DNA of 64,000 nt from Clostridiales bacterium Firm_04 (lineage in GTDB: Bacteria; Bacillota; Clostridia; Oscillospirales; Ruminococcaceae). A model generated the notes under the pieces. The model made no database searches, was not told the origin of the DNA, and saw only the letters and a program-made list of their open reading frames with translations. The DNA lies in NCBI GenBank assembly GCA_001603005.1, contig LVAJ01000027.1, positions 1 to 64,000 on the forward strand. Direction: 5' to 3'. The translations under genes and the position numbers were made by a program. Positions 41,516 to 50,373 of the stretch are shown here, in pieces (within the stretch, counting starts at the first letter, position 1; every line of letters starts with the position of its first letter).

Positions 41516-42319
41516 TTACCGCAGATCCTTTTTCCGGAAAAACAGGTAGCCGAGCGCGATCCACAGGATGCCGAACAGAACCGAGCTGATGATCGTTTCT
41601 GCGACGAACTGCGACGTCAGGACATGCTTGTAGACATCGACATGTCTGCCGTTGATCAGCTCTGTCGTCGAGTTGTCAATCATCAGCAAGTCAGCCAGAT
41701 TCAAGCTCGCCGTCAGCCACGAAGGCGGCGTCCAGAGCCGCAGCATTTCTCCCAGTACCTTGAACAGCATTGTGGTCATGCAAATGAAAAATGTTGAGAC
41801 AAACGTGACGATTTCGTTTCCGGTTATGAATGTGAGTGCTGTGAAAAAGCAGAGCAGCCGGAACGTGACCGGAATCGCAAGGGCTGTGTGCAGCAGCGCA
41901 TTCTGTACCGTAAAGCTTGCGCCCCAGCCGTTGCAGACCGTGCAGAACAGTGTTCCGATCGGGAGGATCAGCGGAATGGAGATCAGACCGATCAGCAAAA
42001 CTGCCAGCAATCTGCCGAAATACACCGCACTGCGCTTTTTTCCGAACAGCACCTCATAGTTTGCGGTCTGATCCCTCAGATCCCAGCCTGCGATCCTGCC
42101 GGCGACCAGAGCACAGCACAGCGCCAGAAATTCAGAGCCGAACAACATTCCGCACTGGATAAATGAAAAGCTGCCGGTCACGCCGGAAAAGGGTGTATCC
42201 GGATCCATGAAGCACATGAACATGCCGCAGAAAGAAATCAACAGCATGAACACGAGCATACCGTATGAAATGCGGTCACGCTTTGTCTGATGCAGCGTCG
42301 CTTTCAGAATATTCCACAT
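41516..42319 (-). CDS. ABC-2 type permease subunit, first
   Basis: About 267 residues, six predicted membrane helices, with a KAT-HQTKRDR basic N-terminus. It shares the C-terminal pattern ALGYLFFRKKDL with the second permease (LLGYHYFRTDDL), so the two arose by duplication. Start at 42319 (TAGGTG upstream) overlaps the ATPase gene by 44 bases. Confidence 0.82.
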   Translation of the reverse strand: MWNILKATLHQTKRDRISYGMLVFMLLISFCGMFMCFMDPDTPFSGVTGSFSFIQCGMLFGSEFLALCCALVAGRIAGWDLRDQTANYEVLFGKKRSAVYFGRLLAVLLIGLISIPLILPIGTLFCTVCNGWGASFTVQNALLHTALAIPVTFRLLCFFTALTFITGNEIVTFVSTFFICMTTMLFKVLGEMLRLWTPPSWLTASLNLADLLMIDNSTTELINGRHVDVYKHVLTSQFVAETIISSVLFGILWIALGYLFFRKKDLR

Positions 42320-43232
42320 TGTCTTCACCTACCAGTTTCAGATAATAGCTTTCCAGATCCGCTTCATGCACATGCAGCGTCACCGGAATCAGTCCGTTTT
42401 CATAGAGTGTGCGCGAAATGAGCGGCTGCTCGTCCATGCGTTCAAAGATCCGGAGCGAGCCGTCCTTCAGGACATCGCATTCCGTGATGCCGAGCTTGTT
42501 TTGCAGGATCGCAAGCGCCCGCGCATCGTCATCCGTATGGACATGGTAGTATTCGCCGCATTGCTTGTGCAGATCCTCCGACGAGATCTCCTGCACGAGC
42601 CTGCCCTTTCGCAGAAAGAGATAATCTGTGCAGAGCAGCGAGAGTTCTGCAAGCAGATGCGAGGAAATCAGGATCGTGACCTTTTCTTCCTCATTGAGCC
42701 GTTTCAGCATGTTGCGGATCTGGATGATGCCCTCCGGATCGAGACCGTTGACCGGTTCATCGAGCACCATGATCTCCGGCTTCGAGAGCAGCGCACCCGC
42801 GATGCCGAGGCGCTGCCGCATGCCGAGCGAGAACTTCGAGGCAGGCTTTTTGCCGGCATCCTGCAAACCGACCAGCTCCAGTACCTCATCGACGCGCTTC
42901 GGATCGGGGATGCCCTTTTGCAGACGCAGCTTTTCGATATTGTCCCGCGCGGACAGCTCCGCTTTGGCGTAGGGCGTTTCGATCATGAAGCTCATGCGGG
43001 AACGGGCGTGGCAGAGCCCCTTTTCGGTCTCCTCACCGAAAATCGAGAAGCTGCCCGCTGTCGGGAAAACCAGTCCGCCGAACATTTTCATAATCGTCGT
43101 TTTGCCGGCACCGTTCGGGCCGACCAGTCCGCAGACCATGCCCTTTCTGATCTGGAAATCCACATGGTCAACGGCAAGCTGCTTTTTGTACTGCTTCGTC
43201 AATCCCTGTGCTGTAAGAACGATATCTGACAT
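42276..43232 (-). CDS. ABC transporter ATP-binding protein
   Basis: 318 residues. Walker A GPNGAGKTT (about 38-46), Q-loop region MSFMIETPYAK, signature FSLGMRQRLGIA, Walker B IMVLDEPVNGLDP, and switch His in ISSHLLAELS. The C-terminal about 90 residues resemble the extension of BcrA/lantibiotic-type ATPases. First gene of ATPase-permease-permease-S41 operon. No lanthipeptide precursor or two-component system is adjacent. Confidence 0.9.
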   Translation of the reverse strand: MSDIVLTAQGLTKQYKKQLAVDHVDFQIRKGMVCGLVGPNGAGKTTIMKMFGGLVFPTAGSFSIFGEETEKGLCHARSRMSFMIETPYAKAELSARDNIEKLRLQKGIPDPKRVDEVLELVGLQDAGKKPASKFSLGMRQRLGIAGALLSKPEIMVLDEPVNGLDPEGIIQIRNMLKRLNEEEKVTILISSHLLAELSLLCTDYLFLRKGRLVQEISSEDLHKQCGEYYHVHTDDDARALAILQNKLGITECDVLKDGSLRIFERMDEQPLISRTLYENGLIPVTLHVHEADLESYYLKLVGEDNVEYSESDAASDKA

Positions 43233-43381
43233 ATTCTGACCTCCTGTTTCGGATTTTGCTTTGGATATCCTTGCTGATTATATCATAAAAGGAAATCATA
43301 AAGAATTTCTTAATTCCTTCAAAATTCACAAATTGTTCATAACTGAGATGCAAGCTATCAATCTATACACCGACAACAAAA

Positions 43382-43411
43382 GCCCCGATGTCTCACATCA
43401 GGGCTTCTTTC
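43382..43411 (-). terminator. terminator of the queuosine operon
   Basis: AGCCCTGATG, loop TGAGA, CATCGGGGCT, then TTTGTTGT on the minus strand, 15 bases after queF. Confidence 0.88.
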
Positions 43412-43425
43412 TGCTGATTCAAAAA

Positions 43426-43920
43426 TCAACGGTTGTTGACCGGCTCCGGATACAGGTCATGATGCGTCAGGCGGTCCCACGCGACCTGCTCCCACTTTGT
43501 CCCAGGCATGCCGTAATTGCAGTAGGGATCAATCGAAATGCCGCCGCGGGGCAGGAATTTGCCCCAGACCTCGATATAGGCAGGCTCCATGAGTTTAATG
43601 AGATCGTTCATGATGATGTTCACGCAGTCCTCGTGGAAATCGCCGTGGTTACGGAAGCTGAACAGATACAGCTTCAGCGACTTGCTCTCGACCATTTTGA
43701 TGCGCGGCACATAGGAAATGTAGATCGTTGCAAAGTCCGGCTGACCGGTAATCGGGCAGAGACTTGTAAATTCGGGACAGTTGAATTTGACGAAATATTC
43801 TCTGTCCGGATGCTTGTTCTCGAAGGTTTCGAGCACCGACGGATCATAGTCCGAGGGATATCTGGTATGCTGATTGCCGAGCAGCGTGATGCCTTCCTGC
43901 TCCTTATTCCGTTCGCTCAT
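43426..43920 (-). CDS. queF: NADPH-dependent preQ0 reductase QueF
   Basis: 164 residues, short (type I, YkvM-like) QueF. Catalytic Cys in [17 protein letters not shown], Asp in the same strand, [20 protein letters not shown] with the QueF motif. Converts preQ0 to preQ1. Last gene of the operon. Confidence 0.96.
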   Translation of the reverse strand: MSERNKEQEGITLLGNQHTRYPSDYDPSVLETFENKHPDREYFVKFNCPEFTSLCPITGQPDFATIYISYVPRIKMVESKSLKLYLFSFRNHGDFHEDCVNIIMNDLIKLMEPAYIEVWGKFLPRGGISIDPYCNYGMPGTKWEQVAWDRLTHHDLYPEPVNNR

Positions 43921-43935
43921 AGTTCGCGCTCCTTT

Positions 43936-44151
43936 TCAGATTCTGCCGACGATTTTCAGATACCGGACGACGGCGTTCAGGATATCGTGGTAGACATCCT
44001 CCATGCCCTCCGGAACGAGGATCGACTGCTGCGGGATATCGCAGATAAATGTGACCGGTCTGCCCTGATAGGTTCCCGCGATGCCGTGCATGACGTCCCC
44101 GATCAGCTTGACGGTATCCGGCTGGACTTCAAAATGTGTTGCTTCGCTCAT
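43936..44151 (-). CDS. small uncharacterised protein in the queuosine operon
   Basis: 71 residues: [20 protein letters not shown] then a short beta-rich part and a C-terminal helix. No family recognised. It overlaps queC by 4 bases and ends 16 bases before queF, so it is translated with them. Confidence 0.7.
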   Translation of the reverse strand: MSEATHFEVQPDTVKLIGDVMHGIAGTYQGRPVTFICDIPQQSILVPEGMEDVYHDILNAVVRYLKIVGRI

Positions 44152-44858
44152 CTGGATACTCCTTTCTGCTGATCCGGCGTTAGTGCGGGATCTGCGATGC
44201 CGTTTGCTGCAAATGCTGCCGCGCGGTCACGGCAGGTGCCGCAGAGCCCGCAGGGACGGTCGCCGCCCTCATAGCAGCTCCATGTCAGCGCATACGGCGC
44301 ATGCAGCCGCAGACCTTCCGCGACGACATCCGCTTTTGTTTTCCCGACAAACGGCGCTTCCACGCGCAGCTGCTTTCCGCTGCCGAGGAAGATCGCCTGA
44401 TTGATCGCATCGTTGAAATCCTGACTGCAGTCGGGATAGGCATTGCCTGCTGCGTCATCGGCATGCGCACCGTAATAGATCACCTCGCAGCCGTGCGACA
44501 GCGCGATGCTCGCCGCAGAGGACAGGAACAGTCCGTTGCGGAACGGCACATAGGTCGAGACTGGCTTGCCGTCTGTTTCGGTGAGCTGCTCGGCATAGCT
44601 TTCTTTCGGGATCTCCTGTGTACTGCCTTTCAGCAGCGAGCAGTCGGAATCTGCGAAAATTGCAGCAAGATCGAGCGTTTGCAGTGTGACACCGTAATGC
44701 GCCGCGACTGCCTTTGCCGCTTCGATCTCCTTCGTATGCTTCTGCCCGTAGCTGACCGACAGTGCGAGCACCTCGTCTGCGCCGTAACGCTCGACAGCGA
44801 GCGCCAGACAGGTCGTGCTGTCCAGTCCGCCGCTGAATAAAACCAGTGCCTTCATCAT
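44148..44858 (-). CDS. queC: 7-cyano-7-deazaguanine synthase QueC
   Basis: 236 residues. PP-loop [13 protein letters not shown] at the N-terminus, and a C-terminal zinc cluster [18 protein letters not shown]. Uses ATP and ammonia to make preQ0 from carboxydeazaguanine. Overlaps folE by 4 bases. Confidence 0.97.
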   Translation of the reverse strand: MMKALVLFSGGLDSTTCLALAVERYGADEVLALSVSYGQKHTKEIEAAKAVAAHYGVTLQTLDLAAIFADSDCSLLKGSTQEIPKESYAEQLTETDGKPVSTYVPFRNGLFLSSAASIALSHGCEVIYYGAHADDAAGNAYPDCSQDFNDAINQAIFLGSGKQLRVEAPFVGKTKADVVAEGLRLHAPYALTWSCYEGGDRPCGLCGTCRDRAAAFAANGIADPALTPDQQKGVSR

Positions 44859-45424
44859 TTTACCCCCTCGGTGATCAGTCTTTGCAGGTTCCAGTCCTCG
44901 CGGAATCTGCCGCAGAATGTCTGTGTGACGGTTCTTGCAGACGCATTGCGGATGCCGCGCGCCGTCATGCAGCTGTGCGTACCCGCGATCACCACGCCGA
45001 CATCCGGCGTGCCCGCTGCATCCATCATGATCTCTGCGATATCCGAACCGAGCCGCTCCTGCAATTGCAGCCGCTTTGCCGCCATGTCGCAGATGCGCGC
45101 GATCTTGGAAAGCCCGATCACTTTGCCCTGCGGCACATATGCCACATTGACCGACATATCGTACATCAGCGCGAGATGATGCTCGCAGTAGGAGAACACC
45201 TCGATATCCCGCACGACAACGGGGCCGGCGTTCTGCGGGGCTTCAAAGGTCTTGCCGAACAGTTCGGCGATCTCGTGATTCGTATAGTTGATGCCGTCGA
45301 ACACCTCGGCGTACATTCTTGCCACGCGCGCCGGTGTTTCGAGCAGTCCTTCGCGGTTGGGATCCTCGCCGAGCGCCAGCAGAATGCCGCGGACATGCTC
45401 CTCAATTGCTTTCTGGTCGATCAT
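44855..45424 (-). CDS. folE: GTP cyclohydrolase I
   Basis: 189 residues. Zn and catalytic region [20 protein letters not shown] and the C-terminal [12 protein letters not shown] are intact. Makes dihydroneopterin triphosphate, the precursor for QueD; here committed to preQ1 by operon context, although folate use is possible. Confidence 0.96.
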   Translation of the reverse strand: MIDQKAIEEHVRGILLALGEDPNREGLLETPARVARMYAEVFDGINYTNHEIAELFGKTFEAPQNAGPVVVRDIEVFSYCEHHLALMYDMSVNVAYVPQGKVIGLSKIARICDMAAKRLQLQERLGSDIAEIMMDAAGTPDVGVVIAGTHSCMTARGIRNASARTVTQTFCGRFREDWNLQRLITEGVK

Positions 45425-45445
45425 ATCATCACTCTTTCTCTCTGT

Positions 45446-46183
45446 TTATCCATTATAATCGTAGAATATCTCGTCCAGCAGCCTGTCCAGCGCCCGACGA
45501 TCTCCGACTGCCGCCCTGAGCAGTGCGCCTGCATTGGCAAGCATCAGCTTCAGGTACATCCAGTCCCCCATCTCGTCATATTTCCGCGTCGAATTGATAA
45601 GATAATTCTGACGCAGAACCGTGTATTTCCTGCCGTGCAGCTTTCCGTATGCCTTCAGCCGTTTCGCGGTCGCGGCGTCTTCCATTGCCTTTTTCTCGAC
45701 AAATCCGCCGACCGCCCGAAAGGTCGCTGCTTCTGCCCAGAAGATGCCGCAGTACAGTCCGGTGAGCCGGAATGCCGCACGGCAAAGCAGGTCATTGCAG
45801 AAAAGCGCGGCGGAATACCGCTCAAACCGGATCGGTGCGCCGCCTCCGATATAGCGTCCGGTTTTCAGCAGCGCGGCAATCTCGCTGAGCGTTCCTTTTG
45901 TCATGCGGTTGTCGCAGTCGATCGTGACGATGATTCTGCCGGTCGCTGCCGCAATGCCCGCATTCCGCACCTTTGCGATGCAGCGGTCGCCGTTCGGAAT
46001 GATGCGTGCACCGCATGCCTGCGCAATCTCCGCAGTCCGGTCGGTACAGCGGTTGCACACGACGATGATCTCGGCTGTTCTGCCGGATTCCGCAGCAGCC
46101 TTCCGAACAGAGCGGATGCATCTTGCAACATACCGCTCCTCATTGTGTGCGGGGATGACAACTGAAAAAGTACAGTTCTGCAC
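45446..46183 (-). CDS. family 2 glycosyltransferase in the queuosine operon
   Basis: 245 residues with a GT-A fold: FSVVIPAHNEERYVARCI, VVCNRCTDRTAEIA, and the Asp motif TIDCDNRMTKG (a DCD in place of the usual DxD). No membrane anchor seen. GTG start with GGAG 8 bases upstream. It sits between queE and folE with short gaps, so it is co-expressed with preQ1 synthesis. Sugar and acceptor are unknown; a link to queuosine-type modification is a guess. Confidence 0.82.
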   Translation of the reverse strand: MQNCTFSVVIPAHNEERYVARCIRSVRKAAAESGRTAEIIVVCNRCTDRTAEIAQACGARIIPNGDRCIAKVRNAGIAAATGRIIVTIDCDNRMTKGTLSEIAALLKTGRYIGGGAPIRFERYSAALFCNDLLCRAAFRLTGLYCGIFWAEAATFRAVGGFVEKKAMEDAATAKRLKAYGKLHGRKYTVLRQNYLINSTRKYDEMGDWMYLKLMLANAGALLRAAVGDRRALDRLLDEIFYDYNG

Positions 46184-46222
46184 GATTTTTCTCCTGTATA
46201 CTATCCGGGATCCGCAGACTGC

Positions 46223-46891
46223 TCATACGCCCCTTGCCGTGGGATCCCAGATGAATTTATGCAGCTGCAATTGCAGCCGGAAACTGCCCATTTTCTGCTC
46301 TTTCATGATCTCCACGATCTCTGCGGGATCAATCCGCCCGAACACGGGGCTCAGATACATCGGACACTGCGGCTCAAACTGCTCTGCGATCTCCTTTGCG
46401 CGGAATACATCCGCACGCGATCCGCAGACGAATTTTACGCAGTCCCATTCCCGCAGCAGCGCGAAATTTTCCGTGCACATATGCTGTTCCATTTTGCTCG
46501 ACGGCAGCTTGTAATCCATCGTGAATACGGCGCCGCATTTCCGGAACGGTTCGAGCGGCACTGCGCCGTTTGTCTCGATCTCGACACGCAGCCCGAGCGT
46601 TTTGCCGAGCCGGTCGATCAGTTCGCCGATGTGCGCCTGCAAAAGCGGTTCACCGCCCGTCAGCGTGACATTCCGCACACCCTGCGCGGCGGCATCTTCT
46701 GCGATCTGCATCAGCCGCGGCAGCCCGACGATCTCGCAGGGCGCATCCTTGCCGCATGCCCATGCCGTATCGCACCAGTCGCACCGGAGATTGCAGCCCG
46801 CAAACCGCAGGAACAGCGCGAGTTCTCCGGCACAGCGTCCCTCGCCGTTGATGCTGATGAAATGCTCTGCCAGTTTGAATGTACTGCTCAT
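46223..46891 (-). CDS. queE: 7-carboxy-7-deazaguanine synthase QueE (radical SAM)
   Basis: About 222 residues. Radical SAM cluster CNLRCDWCDTAW, ISINGEGRCAG at the N-terminus and NVTLTGGEPLLQ. Converts carboxytetrahydropterin to CDG. The Met at 46891 is chosen because family members start near SSTFKLAEHF; the ORF opens 13 codons earlier inside queD. Confidence 0.95.
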   Translation of the reverse strand: MSSTFKLAEHFISINGEGRCAGELALFLRFAGCNLRCDWCDTAWACGKDAPCEIVGLPRLMQIAEDAAAQGVRNVTLTGGEPLLQAHIGELIDRLGKTLGLRVEIETNGAVPLEPFRKCGAVFTMDYKLPSSKMEQHMCTENFALLREWDCVKFVCGSRADVFRAKEIAEQFEPQCPMYLSPVFGRIDPAEIVEIMKEQKMGSFRLQLQLHKFIWDPTARGV

Positions 46892-46892
46892 A

Positions 46893-47312
46893 TCACACCT
46901 CGTAGGTTGCGCAGTTGTCCGGCGTTTCATAGACCGTCACGCGCAGAACCGGCAAGCCCTGTGCCGTGAGCGTCTCGAAAAACGCCCGCGCAAAGTTCTC
47001 GGCGGTCGGGCGGTAGGGGACTTCGATCAGCCGGAACTGCTCGTCCTGCAATGCCGCAAGCGTCGCGGCTTTCAGCGAGCCCGTTTCATAGATCAGCGCA
47101 TGGTCATAGTGATCCGCAAGCGCGCGCACCGTCTTTTTCAGGTCGCCGAAGTCGATCACCATGCCGCGTTTTTCGCCGGTCTGCTGCAAATGCTCCTGTC
47201 CCGCCTCGACCTCGATCATCCAGTGATGTCCGTGCAGATTCGCACATTTTCCGTTGTAGCCCGCCAGAAAATGCGCACTGTCAAAGGCAGCTGCGGTTTT
47301 CAGCCGATACAT
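46893..47312 (-). CDS. queD: 6-carboxytetrahydropterin synthase QueD
   Basis: 139 residues beginning MYRLKTAAAFDSAHFLAGYN. Zn-binding His in DSAHF and CANLHGHHW, and the acidic VIDFGDLKK. First enzyme gene of the operon. The frame stays open far upstream to 48677, but that part is antisense to another gene and is rejected. Confidence 0.96.
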   Translation of the reverse strand: MYRLKTAAAFDSAHFLAGYNGKCANLHGHHWMIEVEAGQEHLQQTGEKRGMVIDFGDLKKTVRALADHYDHALIYETGSLKAATLAALQDEQFRLIEVPYRPTAENFARAFFETLTAQGLPVLRVTVYETPDNCATYEV

Positions 47313-47332
47313 CGCCCTCACTCCTATATCAT

Positions 47333-47447
47333 AAAAAAATACTCCCGTCCGCATGCAGACAGGAGCCTTGTTGTTCCGTAAGTCTGCCCTGGTTTTGTTT
47401 TCCGACAGGATGGCGCAAACGAACTGTCGGGCATGCGGACGCATACC
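47333..47447 (-). promoter_or_regulatory. candidate riboswitch/attenuator leader of the queuosine operon
   Basis: About 115 bases between the start site and queD. CCGACAG/CTGTCGG hairpin (47402-47430), a 10-bp pair GTCCGCATGC/GCATGCGGAC (47431-47440 with 47347-47356), GCAGAC/GTCTGC (47355-47360 with 47382-47387), and a terminator CTCCTGTC...GACGGGAG followed by TATTTTTTT (47333-47364). The terminator shares bases with the other pairings, so they exclude each other. Ligand unknown; preQ1 is likely from context. The preQ1-I consensus was not seen. Confidence 0.65.
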
Positions 47448-47453
47448 GCATTC

Positions 47454-47482
47454 AGTATACCACAGTGCGCCGCATTTGTCAA
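47454..47482 (-). promoter_or_regulatory. promoter of the queuosine operon
   Basis: TTGACA (47482-47477), spacer 17, TATACT (47459-47454). Confidence 0.88.
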
Positions 47483-47490
47483 GTATCCGG

Positions 47491-47519
47491 TTGACTTTTT
47501 CTGCGAGATCGCTTATAAT
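47491..47519 (+). promoter_or_regulatory. promoter of the divergent 359-residue gene
   Basis: TTGACT (47491-47496), spacer 17, TATAAT (47514-47519). Its -35 lies 9 bases from that of the queuosine operon, back to back. Confidence 0.82.
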
Positions 47520-47555
47520 AGTTTTATCGGATAACAAGCAGAAAGGAGCACTGTC

Positions 47556-48635
47556 ATGCAAACAGATGAAATCAGACTGCTGCAAACACTGCACACGGTC
47601 ACGGACACGGATTCCGGTTCGGACGATGCAGAATACCGCATTTCGTTTTCGGTTGACTGCGCGTTCAGGAAAGCAAAATCGCATGCTGCGGAAGTGATGA
47701 TGCTCTGCACCTATGCGCCGGATGCGGAATACGGGACAGAGGGCGACAGCCCGTATCTTGCGGTTCAGTGCGATGATGCGGTTTATGAAGCGGTCGAATC
47801 CTACAAGAAAACCGGCAGCTTTGACGGCGCATCGGAGCTGACGCCGCTTTCCGGACAGTTCCTGTTCAAAGCGAAAATGGAATACTTTGGGGAGATGATG
47901 TATTTTTACGCGCTCGACCGCTGCGGCGGGTTCTGGGAGAACAACGCGCTGTGCATGGTCTATCCGAAGAAATATGCCGGCACGGAAAATGAGCAGCGGC
48001 TCATGCAGGTGCTCGATGCCGCCGCTGCCAGCTACCGCGAGGAACGCATCGGCAGCGATCCTGCGCCGCACAGCCAAGCGCCCGCTCCGGTATCGCAGCA
48101 AACCGCAAAGCGTGATGTGCTGCAAACCGTCACGCAAACCGCGAAAAAAATCAACCGGCTGCGATTCTGGGCAAGGCTTGCGGTGCTGGTCGGGCTGATT
48201 GCGGTCATGATCGGCGGCGGGATCGCCAAACGCTTCCGGATACAGCATCTCATTGCGCAGAACGGCAGCGAAACCGTTCTCTCTGACTTTACGCCGGACG
48301 AACAGCAGCAGATCCTCGATGCATTTCATATCACGGTTCCCGCGCAGGAGCAGGATGCCTGCGTATCGGCATTTCTGCGCAGCAACCGGAATGAAAAGAT
48401 GTGCTCCTATGTCATCGAGATCGGCGGTGTTTCGGATTATGATGCGTTTTTTGCGGCGAATGCGGCGCGCGATCTGGGACAGTCGGTCAATGAAACGCGC
48501 GTGCCGGATCCGAAAAAACGGTATTATATCACGTACAATGTGCATTTCGTGCAGGATCCCGAACAGCGCGCAAAGCATGAACATGCCGCTGCCTATGACC
48601 GGATCGAGGCGCTGTTTGCGGCGCTCTCTGCATGA
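47556..48635 (+). CDS. uncharacterised single-pass membrane protein
   Basis: 359 residues, no family recognised. An N-terminal cytosolic part (about 1-170), a Pro/Gln-rich stretch, one membrane helix (about 205-225, ARLAVLVGLIAVMIGGGIA), and a C-terminal outside part of about 130 residues. Cys are few. GAAAGGAG before the ATG. The next plus-strand gene follows after 33 bases. Confidence 0.75.
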   Translation: MQTDEIRLLQTLHTVTDTDSGSDDAEYRISFSVDCAFRKAKSHAAEVMMLCTYAPDAEYGTEGDSPYLAVQCDDAVYEAVESYKKTGSFDGASELTPLSGQFLFKAKMEYFGEMMYFYALDRCGGFWENNALCMVYPKKYAGTENEQRLMQVLDAAAASYREERIGSDPAPHSQAPAPVSQQTAKRDVLQTVTQTAKKINRLRFWARLAVLVGLIAVMIGGGIAKRFRIQHLIAQNGSETVLSDFTPDEQQQILDAFHITVPAQEQDACVSAFLRSNRNEKMCSYVIEIGGVSDYDAFFAANAARDLGQSVNETRVPDPKKRYYITYNVHFVQDPEQRAKHEHAAAYDRIEALFAALSA

Positions 48636-48668
48636 TACTGTATATGGAGCAAATGGAAGGGGAACAAC

Positions 48669-49268
48669 ATGAATCAACGTCTCAAAAAAGCCGCCATAGC
48701 AGGCATTGCCGGAGAAATTCTTTATTGTATTTCAATGGCGTTATTTTTGATCACGCAGGCTGAAGCCGCATTGACATTCTGGGAAGCAATGACAGTCGCC
48801 GGAGCAATGATCATGCTGATTGTTTTGGCAGTGATCGCGGATGAATATCAAATGCAGCAAATCTATCACAAACTCATGCTGATTGCAGTGTCGGGAACCG
48901 TATTTCTTACATCTGCTGCACATTTTACGAGTATCGGTGTGATCCGGAAACTGGAATCACAGGGTATATCTGTTCCCGATTATTTCAAAATAGGAGCATC
49001 ACCGAGTATCGAAATGACGATAGATTATGCTGCATGGGGCTTCTTTATGGGATTTGCTTTTCTTGCCCTGTTTCTTGGAATGAAAGAGAAAGCAATCAAA
49101 AGCTGCTCCGTCATCTGCGGAATCCTTTGTCTGTGCGGTTTTGCCGGAAGTTTCATCTCGGATTCTTTCTGGTATGCTGCACCGCTTGGGTACGGGATTG
49201 GATTCCTTGTTATGTGTATTTTTGTCCTCAGATCAGCAAAAGCGCAATCAGTACAAGGGCAGGCATAA
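48669..49268 (+). CDS. uncharacterised six-helix membrane protein
   Basis: 199 residues with about six membrane helices and short loops, beginning MNQRLKKAAIAGIAGEILY. Resembles small DUF-type multipass proteins, but I cannot name the family. Composition is lower in GC than its neighbours. GAAGGGGA before ATG. Confidence 0.72.
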   Translation: MNQRLKKAAIAGIAGEILYCISMALFLITQAEAALTFWEAMTVAGAMIMLIVLAVIADEYQMQQIYHKLMLIAVSGTVFLTSAAHFTSIGVIRKLESQGISVPDYFKIGASPSIEMTIDYAAWGFFMGFAFLALFLGMKEKAIKSCSVICGILCLCGFAGSFISDSFWYAAPLGYGIGFLVMCIFVLRSAKAQSVQGQA

Positions 49269-49317
49269 GCCCGTCCATCACACATTCAGCGCATTGCGCA
49301 TCATCGTATCACAAAAA

Positions 49318-49365
49318 GCCGGACAGGGATTCAGGCGGCGAAATGCCTGATTCTCTGTCCGGCTG
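49318..49365. terminator. bidirectional terminator before dusB end
   Basis: AGCCGGACAG paired with CTGTCCGGCT, with an inner GATTCAGGC/GCCTGATTC, between convergent genes. Confidence 0.85.
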
Positions 49366-49368
49366 ATT

Positions 49369-50373
49369 TTATGGTTCCGCATGCAGATGCCGTTCGTACT
49401 GCGCAAGATAATCCTGCACGAGTGCTTCTGCATCTGCATAGCTGTTGAGCGCCGCTGACCGCGCCCGGAATCCCGCGGCGCCCGGATATCCGCGCAGATA
49501 CCAGAGCGCATGCTTGCGCGCTTCCCGCATTGCCAGCTGCTCGGATTTTTCGCTGCGTTCGAGGATCATCCGGATGTGCAGCAGCATTTCCTGCAAACGC
49601 TCCGGCACCGTCGGCGGCGTGAATGTTTCGCCGTTCACGGCTGCCGCGATCTCCGCAAAGAGCCACGGATTGCCGTAGGATGCCCGTCCGACCATGACCA
49701 GATCGCAGCCGGTTTCGCGGTACATCCGCAGCGCATCGGCGCCGCTTGTCACATCGCCGTTTCCGATGACCGGCACCCTGACCGCCTGCTTGACCGCCGC
49801 GATCGGCGCCCAGTCGGCTGTTCCGCTGTAAAACTGCATCCGCGTTCTGCCGTGTACGGTGATCGCCGCCGCGCCTGCCGCTTCCATGCGCTGCGCAAAC
49901 GGCACTGCATTGATCTCCGCGGCGTCCCAGCCGATGCGCATTTTGACCGTGACGGGGCATCTGCCGTCCGCTGCGCGCACCGCTGCCTGCACGATCTTTT
50001 CGGCAAGCGCAGGCGTTTTCATGAGCGCGCTGCCAGCGCCCTGATTGACGACCTTCGGCACGGGGCAGCCCATGTTCAGGTCAATGAAATCCGGCGCAAA
50101 CGGCAGGATCCGCTGCACTGCTTCCTCAATAAAATCCGGCTCGCTGCCGAACAATTGCAACCCCATCGGGCGTTCCTGCGCCGTGATCCTGCAAAGCTCC
50201 GCACTGCCGCGGCTGCCGTAACACAGCCCCTTTGCGGAGACCAGCTCGCCGGTCGTCATGCAGGCGCCGTGCGACCGGCAGAGCAGCCGGTATGCGGTAT
50301 CCGCGACCGATGCCATCGGTGCAAGCGCTGCCGTCTGCGGAACGGTCTGTCCCGCGATTGTCACTGTTGTCAT
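49369..50373 (-). CDS. dusB: tRNA-dihydrouridine synthase
   Basis: 334 residues, TIM-barrel FMN enzyme. LAPMASVADTAYRLLCR, the catalytic Cys region DLNMGCPVPKVVNQGAGSAL and TVKMRIGWD are Dus hallmarks. Closest by eye to DusB. Start at 50373 overlaps the amidohydrolase stop (ATGA); the ORF track upstream runs antisense-free but outside family length. Confidence 0.92.
   Translation of the reverse strand: MTTVTIAGQTVPQTAALAPMASVADTAYRLLCRSHGACMTTGELVSAKGLCYGSRGSAELCRITAQERPMGLQLFGSEPDFIEEAVQRILPFAPDFIDLNMGCPVPKVVNQGAGSALMKTPALAEKIVQAAVRAADGRCPVTVKMRIGWDAAEINAVPFAQRMEAAGAAAITVHGRTRMQFYSGTADWAPIAAVKQAVRVPVIGNGDVTSGADALRMYRETGCDLVMVGRASYGNPWLFAEIAAAVNGETFTPPTVPERLQEMLLHIRMILERSEKSEQLAMREARKHALWYLRGYPGAAGFRARSAALNSYADAEALVQDYLAQYERHLHAEP

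Noticed and set aside
47333-47447. Assignment of the queuosine leader to preQ1-I
   Set aside because: The hallmark C-rich loop and A-rich tail of that class were not seen; left as an unclassified candidate.
46930-48677. Upstream extension of the queD frame by about 450 codons
   Set aside because: Most of it is antisense to the plus-strand 359-residue gene; queD itself starts at 47312 with a family-typical N-terminus.
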